Source: Candidatus Bathyarchaeota archaeon (lineage in GTDB: Archaea; Thermoproteota; Bathyarchaeia; Bathyarchaeales; B26-1). From it: DNA of 17,179 nucleotides. The DNA is taken from NCBI GenBank assembly GCA_018396795.1, contig JAGTRH010000007.1, positions 1 through 17,179 of the forward strand. Direction: 5' to 3'. The notes below the pieces were generated by a model, which saw only the letters and a list, made by a program, of their open reading frames with translations, was not told where the DNA came from and searched no databases. Shown here in pieces: positions 14,536 through 17,179 of this stretch. The first letter of the stretch is position 1. Each line of letters opens with the position of its first letter. A program made the translations under genes and the position numbers.

Positions 14536-14892
14536 ATGGATGTAACCGCCCTTTTAGTCGGGATAATCGTAAATACAATATTTATTTCACCTGTGTTATG
14601 GCTTTCAGGCAGAATGCTAGCTGGTAAGGAGAAAGCTAAGTTTACGGACTCTCTATGGATAGTGCTTCTTGGAACTGTAATCGGGACCATGCTCAGCTCA
14701 GCAATTGGCAGAGTTATAGGCGGCATAGCTGCAGCAATAATTATGATGGTAATCTGGCTTGCGTTGATCAAGCACTTCTTTGACTGTGGTTGGTTAAAGG
14801 CTTTAGCAATAGCCATAATTGCAGTAATCCTATTTATCATAATAATTGCTATACTGGCTTTAGTTGGATTCGCAATAATATCTCTACTATAG
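14536..14892 (+). CDS. Small four-helix membrane protein, unknown function
   Basis: A 118-residue integral membrane protein with four hydrophobic segments: about 4-24, 40-60, 62-80 and 86-117, the last perhaps two short helices. Charged residues are concentrated in the loop after the first helix (GRMLAGKEKAKFTD, 25-38). A single cysteine sits in HFFDCGW. I do not recognise a family; small archaeal membrane proteins of this type are common and mostly uncharacterised. The TATA box and GAGGGG upstream make expression credible. A reverse-strand frame over the same bases (14481-14927) is a shadow. A perfect 12-base palindrome, AAATGATCATTT (14897-14908), follows five bases after the stop and could mark the transcript end or a regulator site. 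Confidence 0.72.
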   Translation: MDVTALLVGIIVNTIFISPVLWLSGRMLAGKEKAKFTDSLWIVLLGTVIGTMLSSAIGRVIGGIAAAIIMMVIWLALIKHFFDCGWLKALAIAIIAVILFIIIIAILALVGFAIISLL

Positions 14893-14955
14893 CGTAAAAT
14901 GATCATTTCTCGGCATCTCTTCATCATTCAAAGAAAACAGAAACTAAAAGAACTC

Positions 14956-14964
14956 ATTATAAAA
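14956..14964 (+). promoter_or_regulatory. TATA box of the DNA methyltransferase gene
   Basis: ATTATAAAA predicts a transcript from about 14986, upstream of both candidate start codons (15002 and 15032). Confidence 0.4.
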
Positions 14965-15031
14965 CCGCAGAAAGACTAAAAGGAAGATTTGCTTATCTAA
15001 AATGAGGAAGGGGCGAAAAGGTGCGGAGAAG

Positions 15032-15757
15032 ATGCTGAAATGCAAGACTGGAAATATTCTCCGGATTGATGATGACCATCTGGTTGTCCTTGATGATTTT
15101 CGGAATGTTGAGTTGGATGTTAAGGCTGATTTAATCTTTGCTGATCCCCCATTTGGGATAGATTTTAAGGCCAATCTTGAGACCTATAATAGGACGTCGG
15201 ACGCTCTCTCTTATATTGAGGTTCCAAGGGAGGAGTATCCTAAGTTTATTAGGGAACTGGCCGAGTGGTGCTATAGGGCTTTAAAGCCTAATGGCAGTAT
15301 GTGGCTTGTCTCAGGCTGGAATAACCTCAGGCATGTATTAAACGCTGTAGAGGACGCTGGTTTCATACAGCTAAACCATGTTATATGGAAGTATCAGTTT
15401 GGTGTATTCACTAGGAGAAAGTTCGTCACATCACACTACCACCTGCTTCTGCTAGTTAAGGATAGAGAGGACTACACTTTTAATAAACCTGAGCACTATC
15501 CAGAGGATGTCTGGGTAATTAAGAGGCCATACCATCATGGTGAGGAAACAGCCGGAAACGAACTCCCGGACGAACTAGTTGAAAGATGCATTAGAACATC
15601 ATCCGATCCAGGAGAACTAGTTATAGACCCAGTTCTAGGCTCAGGAACAACAATGAAGGCATGCCTAAAACTAAATAGGAGATGCATAGGTATAGAAGTA
15701 AACCCGCAACTTGAGAAGAGAATAAAAGAGAAACTGAAACTAGATCATGCTCCATAA
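15032..15757 (+). CDS. Solitary DNA methyltransferase, N4-cytosine/N6-adenine type
   Basis: A 241-residue S-adenosylmethionine-dependent DNA amino-methyltransferase. The catalytic motif IV DPPFG (38-42) precedes the SAM-binding motif I DPVLGSGTT (199-207), the permuted beta-class order; GIEVNP (220-225) is the acidic strand after motif I. DPPF/DPPY motifs methylate the exocyclic amine of cytosine or adenine; which one cannot be told here. The region between motifs (about 50-180) carries a short target-recognition part, so the site is probably short or the enzyme non-specific. No restriction endonuclease or specificity gene is adjacent, so it looks like an orphan enzyme, perhaps for gene regulation or protection against restriction. 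GGTG lies eight bases before the ATG at 15032; ATG 15002 gives ten more residues but no ribosome-binding site. A T-rich tract near 15803-15807 may end the transcript. Confidence 0.9.
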   Translation: MLKCKTGNILRIDDDHLVVLDDFRNVELDVKADLIFADPPFGIDFKANLETYNRTSDALSYIEVPREEYPKFIRELAEWCYRALKPNGSMWLVSGWNNLRHVLNAVEDAGFIQLNHVIWKYQFGVFTRRKFVTSHYHLLLLVKDREDYTFNKPEHYPEDVWVIKRPYHHGEETAGNELPDELVERCIRTSSDPGELVIDPVLGSGTTMKACLKLNRRCIGIEVNPQLEKRIKEKLKLDHAP

Positions 15758-15837
15758 ACTATATACGTTTAATAAGCGAGCTAGCATGGTTTATGGGATT
15801 TCTTTTTGAATTGAAGCTACAAAGCGTGAAGCAGGCA

Positions 15838-17040
15838 TTAACCTTCTTTGGGAAGAGTTTGCAGTATAAAGGCGCTTAGAATAATTAAAGTCACAGTGAA
15901 AGGGAATAATCCAGCAAAACTATATTCTTCAACCAACCATGCCGCGATTAAGGGGGAAATAGACCCGATTATGCTGGGAAAAAGCATGAAAATGGTATAT
16001 GCTAGACCACGTCTCTCTCTTGGAGAATATTTCGCTACGAGCGTTGTTGAGGGCCCGAGGGTGCTGCCTCCGAAGAATCCGCTTATGAGATAAAATGGCG
16101 TGAGAGTCCATGATGGCCCAAGCCACACCGCTGAATAGACAAATGCCGTGTTCACGTATGCAATTGTCATCCAATGCTCACTCCCAATCTTGTCTCCAAG
16201 GTATCCTCCGATCAACGAGCCTAATATTCCAATAAATGGGCTTAATCCGAAGAGTAAACTTGCATTGGCCTCGGAGAGCTTTCTGACCGAAACTAAGTAT
16301 GCAGTCATATATGTCGATAATGCTTGTTGCCCTAAACTGTTTACTCCTGTGGCTAGAATGAGAAGCAGGTATCCATGTTTAATATTCTTTAATTTTAGAG
16401 TTAACTTTTTACTGTTATTTTCATTTATTGTTTGATCACCAACAGTCTTAATGTTTTTCATGTTTTTAACTTCCGCCCTGTATGGTAAAGTAAATGCCAG
16501 CAATGTTGAGAGGAGAACTGGAATGCACCAAATCAGATAAGAGGGGCGCCAACCAAACCTTTCAAGCATCAATCCGAGAGTTATAGGGCCTATTGCCACT
16601 CCAGTTGTCCCTCCAGCCCCATGTATTCCTAAAACTTTACCCCTTCGTTGGCCTGGAAAATTCTCGCTTAATATTTTCAGTGCAGGTGGATGGTAAATTG
16701 ATGACGAGAGTGGTATAAAGGAAACTGAAACAAGAAGTGTAATAAAATTCCAAGAGTAACTTGCAGATAACCCTGATAACCCGGCTAAAAGCAGGCTTAA
16801 AGCGATTAACTTACGCGGGTCTATTCTATCGGTTATAAAGCCATAGGGTAAACTTAACATGATTGAGATTACCTGCGGTATTGAAACAAGAAGCCCAGCT
16901 TCATATATCGTGAGACTAAAATCCTTCATGAGTACTGGTATAAGCGCCGTATGCATCATCGTAAATACATGAACGAAAACGTGAGTTATAGTACAGATGA
17001 AAAGCAACCACCAGCCGCTTTCATTCACCCGACGAAACAT
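15838..17040 (-). CDS. MFS transporter, Fsr-like
   Basis: A 400-residue major facilitator carrier with two groups of six hydrophobic helices and a charged central loop (about 190-222). The helix 2-3 motif A reads YGFITDRIDPRK (66-77). The sequence SSSIYHPPALKI (112-123) followed by a glycine-rich GIHGAGGTTGVAIGP (138-152) resembles the fosmidomycin-resistance (Fsr) and related MFS branch, in which a HPP motif sits in helix 4. Members of this branch export drugs or carry small organic acids; the substrate here is unknown. The second-half counterpart of motif A is weaker (GGYLGDKIG). The ATG at 17040 lies about 26 bases after a TATA-like box, so the message is probably leaderless. It is convergent with the methyltransferase gene and clearly different from the other MFS gene in the window. 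Confidence 0.9.
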   Translation of the reverse strand: MFRRVNESGWWLLFICTITHVFVHVFTMMHTALIPVLMKDFSLTIYEAGLLVSIPQVISIMLSLPYGFITDRIDPRKLIALSLLLAGLSGLSASYSWNFITLLVSVSFIPLSSSIYHPPALKILSENFPGQRRGKVLGIHGAGGTTGVAIGPITLGLMLERFGWRPSYLIWCIPVLLSTLLAFTLPYRAEVKNMKNIKTVGDQTINENNSKKLTLKLKNIKHGYLLLILATGVNSLGQQALSTYMTAYLVSVRKLSEANASLLFGLSPFIGILGSLIGGYLGDKIGSEHWMTIAYVNTAFVYSAVWLGPSWTLTPFYLISGFFGGSTLGPSTTLVAKYSPRERRGLAYTIFMLFPSIIGSISPLIAAWLVEEYSFAGLFPFTVTLIILSAFILQTLPKEG

Positions 17041-17043
17041 AAC

Positions 17044-17070
17044 GCTTCACTTAGGAAGCTTAAATTTTAA
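17044..17070 (-). promoter_or_regulatory. Promoter of the Fsr-like MFS gene with a small inverted repeat
   Basis: TTAAAATTTA (reverse, 17061-17070) is the TATA-like box. Between it and the start codon lies GCTTC (17044-17048) paired with GAAGC (17055-17059) across six bases, a position where a repressor could act. The repeat is short, so its role is unproven. Confidence 0.4.
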
Positions 17071-17118
17071 AACAAAAGACAAAGCAGGTATATAAGAGTT
17101 AAAGAATAGACTCAGAAT

Positions 17119-17161
17119 TTTTGGTAACAGAAAACAATAAATTGGGCGTTGATTACCAAAA
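17119..17161. repeat. Nine-base inverted repeat near the right edge
   Basis: TTTTGGTAA (17119-17127) and TTACCAAAA (17153-17161) are perfect complements 25 bases apart. They lie in gene-free DNA cut by the window edge and may belong to the next gene's control or termination region. Repeats of this size are expected a few times by chance in a window this long. Confidence 0.25.
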
Positions 17162-17179
17162 TAATCTTGGAACCTTGTG

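Noticed and set aside
14481..14927. Reverse frame of 148 codons over the small membrane protein
   Set aside because: The forward frame has a strong TATA box, GAGGGG and clean membrane helices; the reverse translation is an isoleucine-rich shadow.
1..17179. CRISPR arrays, transposase genes, tRNA or rRNA genes
   Set aside because: Looked for regularly spaced repeats, transposase motifs and conserved RNA elements on both strands; none seen.

Overview
The window reads as archaeal chromosome. Evidence: the valyl-tRNA synthetase and UMP kinase are of archaeal type; start codons are repeatedly preceded by GGTG/GAGG ribosome-binding sites or sit about 25-30 bases after a TATA-like box (leaderless-type starts); genes are mostly single and separately promoted, with T-rich tracts rather than strong hairpins between them. 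Sequence style and gene content would fit an uncultivated TACK/Bathyarchaeia-like lineage, but that placement is inference. I see no rRNA, tRNA, CRISPR array or insertion sequence.

Layout. 1-578 (-): 5' part of a bactofilin-like (polymer-forming) beta-helix protein cut by the left edge. 903-3362 (+): valyl-tRNA synthetase. 3369-4205 (-): MBL-fold hydrolase, divergent from UMP kinase pyrH at 4315-4989 (+). 5051-6958 (-): large ADP-ribosylglycohydrolase-fold enzyme with a C-terminal beta-sandwich. 7213-8373 (+): ferredoxin-containing aldo/keto reductase behind a striking pair of palindromic operator-like sites. 8418-8861 (-): unknown helical protein. 9178-9975 (-): creatininase-family amidohydrolase. 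10382-11581 (+): MFS transporter. 11798-12516 (+): overlapping HEPN and MNT genes, a toxin-antitoxin-type pair. 12701-13306 (-): membrane-anchored extracellular beta-sandwich protein. 13532-14347 (-): alpha/beta hydrolase. 14536-14892 (+): small four-helix membrane protein. 15032-15757 (+): solitary beta-class DNA methyltransferase. 15838-17040 (-): second MFS transporter, Fsr-like.

How they work together. The left third is housekeeping (translation, pyrimidine nucleotides). From about 5 kb rightwards the content is accessory: hydrolases, an oxidoreductase and two transporters that could feed on small organic compounds, plus a HEPN-MNT pair and an orphan methyltransferase. Most are single genes with their own promoters, so a joint pathway is only a guess. 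No wholly new multi-gene system is evident. The best leads are the tandem operator upstream of the aldo/keto reductase, the domain architecture of the ADP-ribosylglycohydrolase-like protein, the HEPN protein without a usual R-x4-6-H motif, and traces of gene decay after the aldo/keto reductase and before the small membrane protein.
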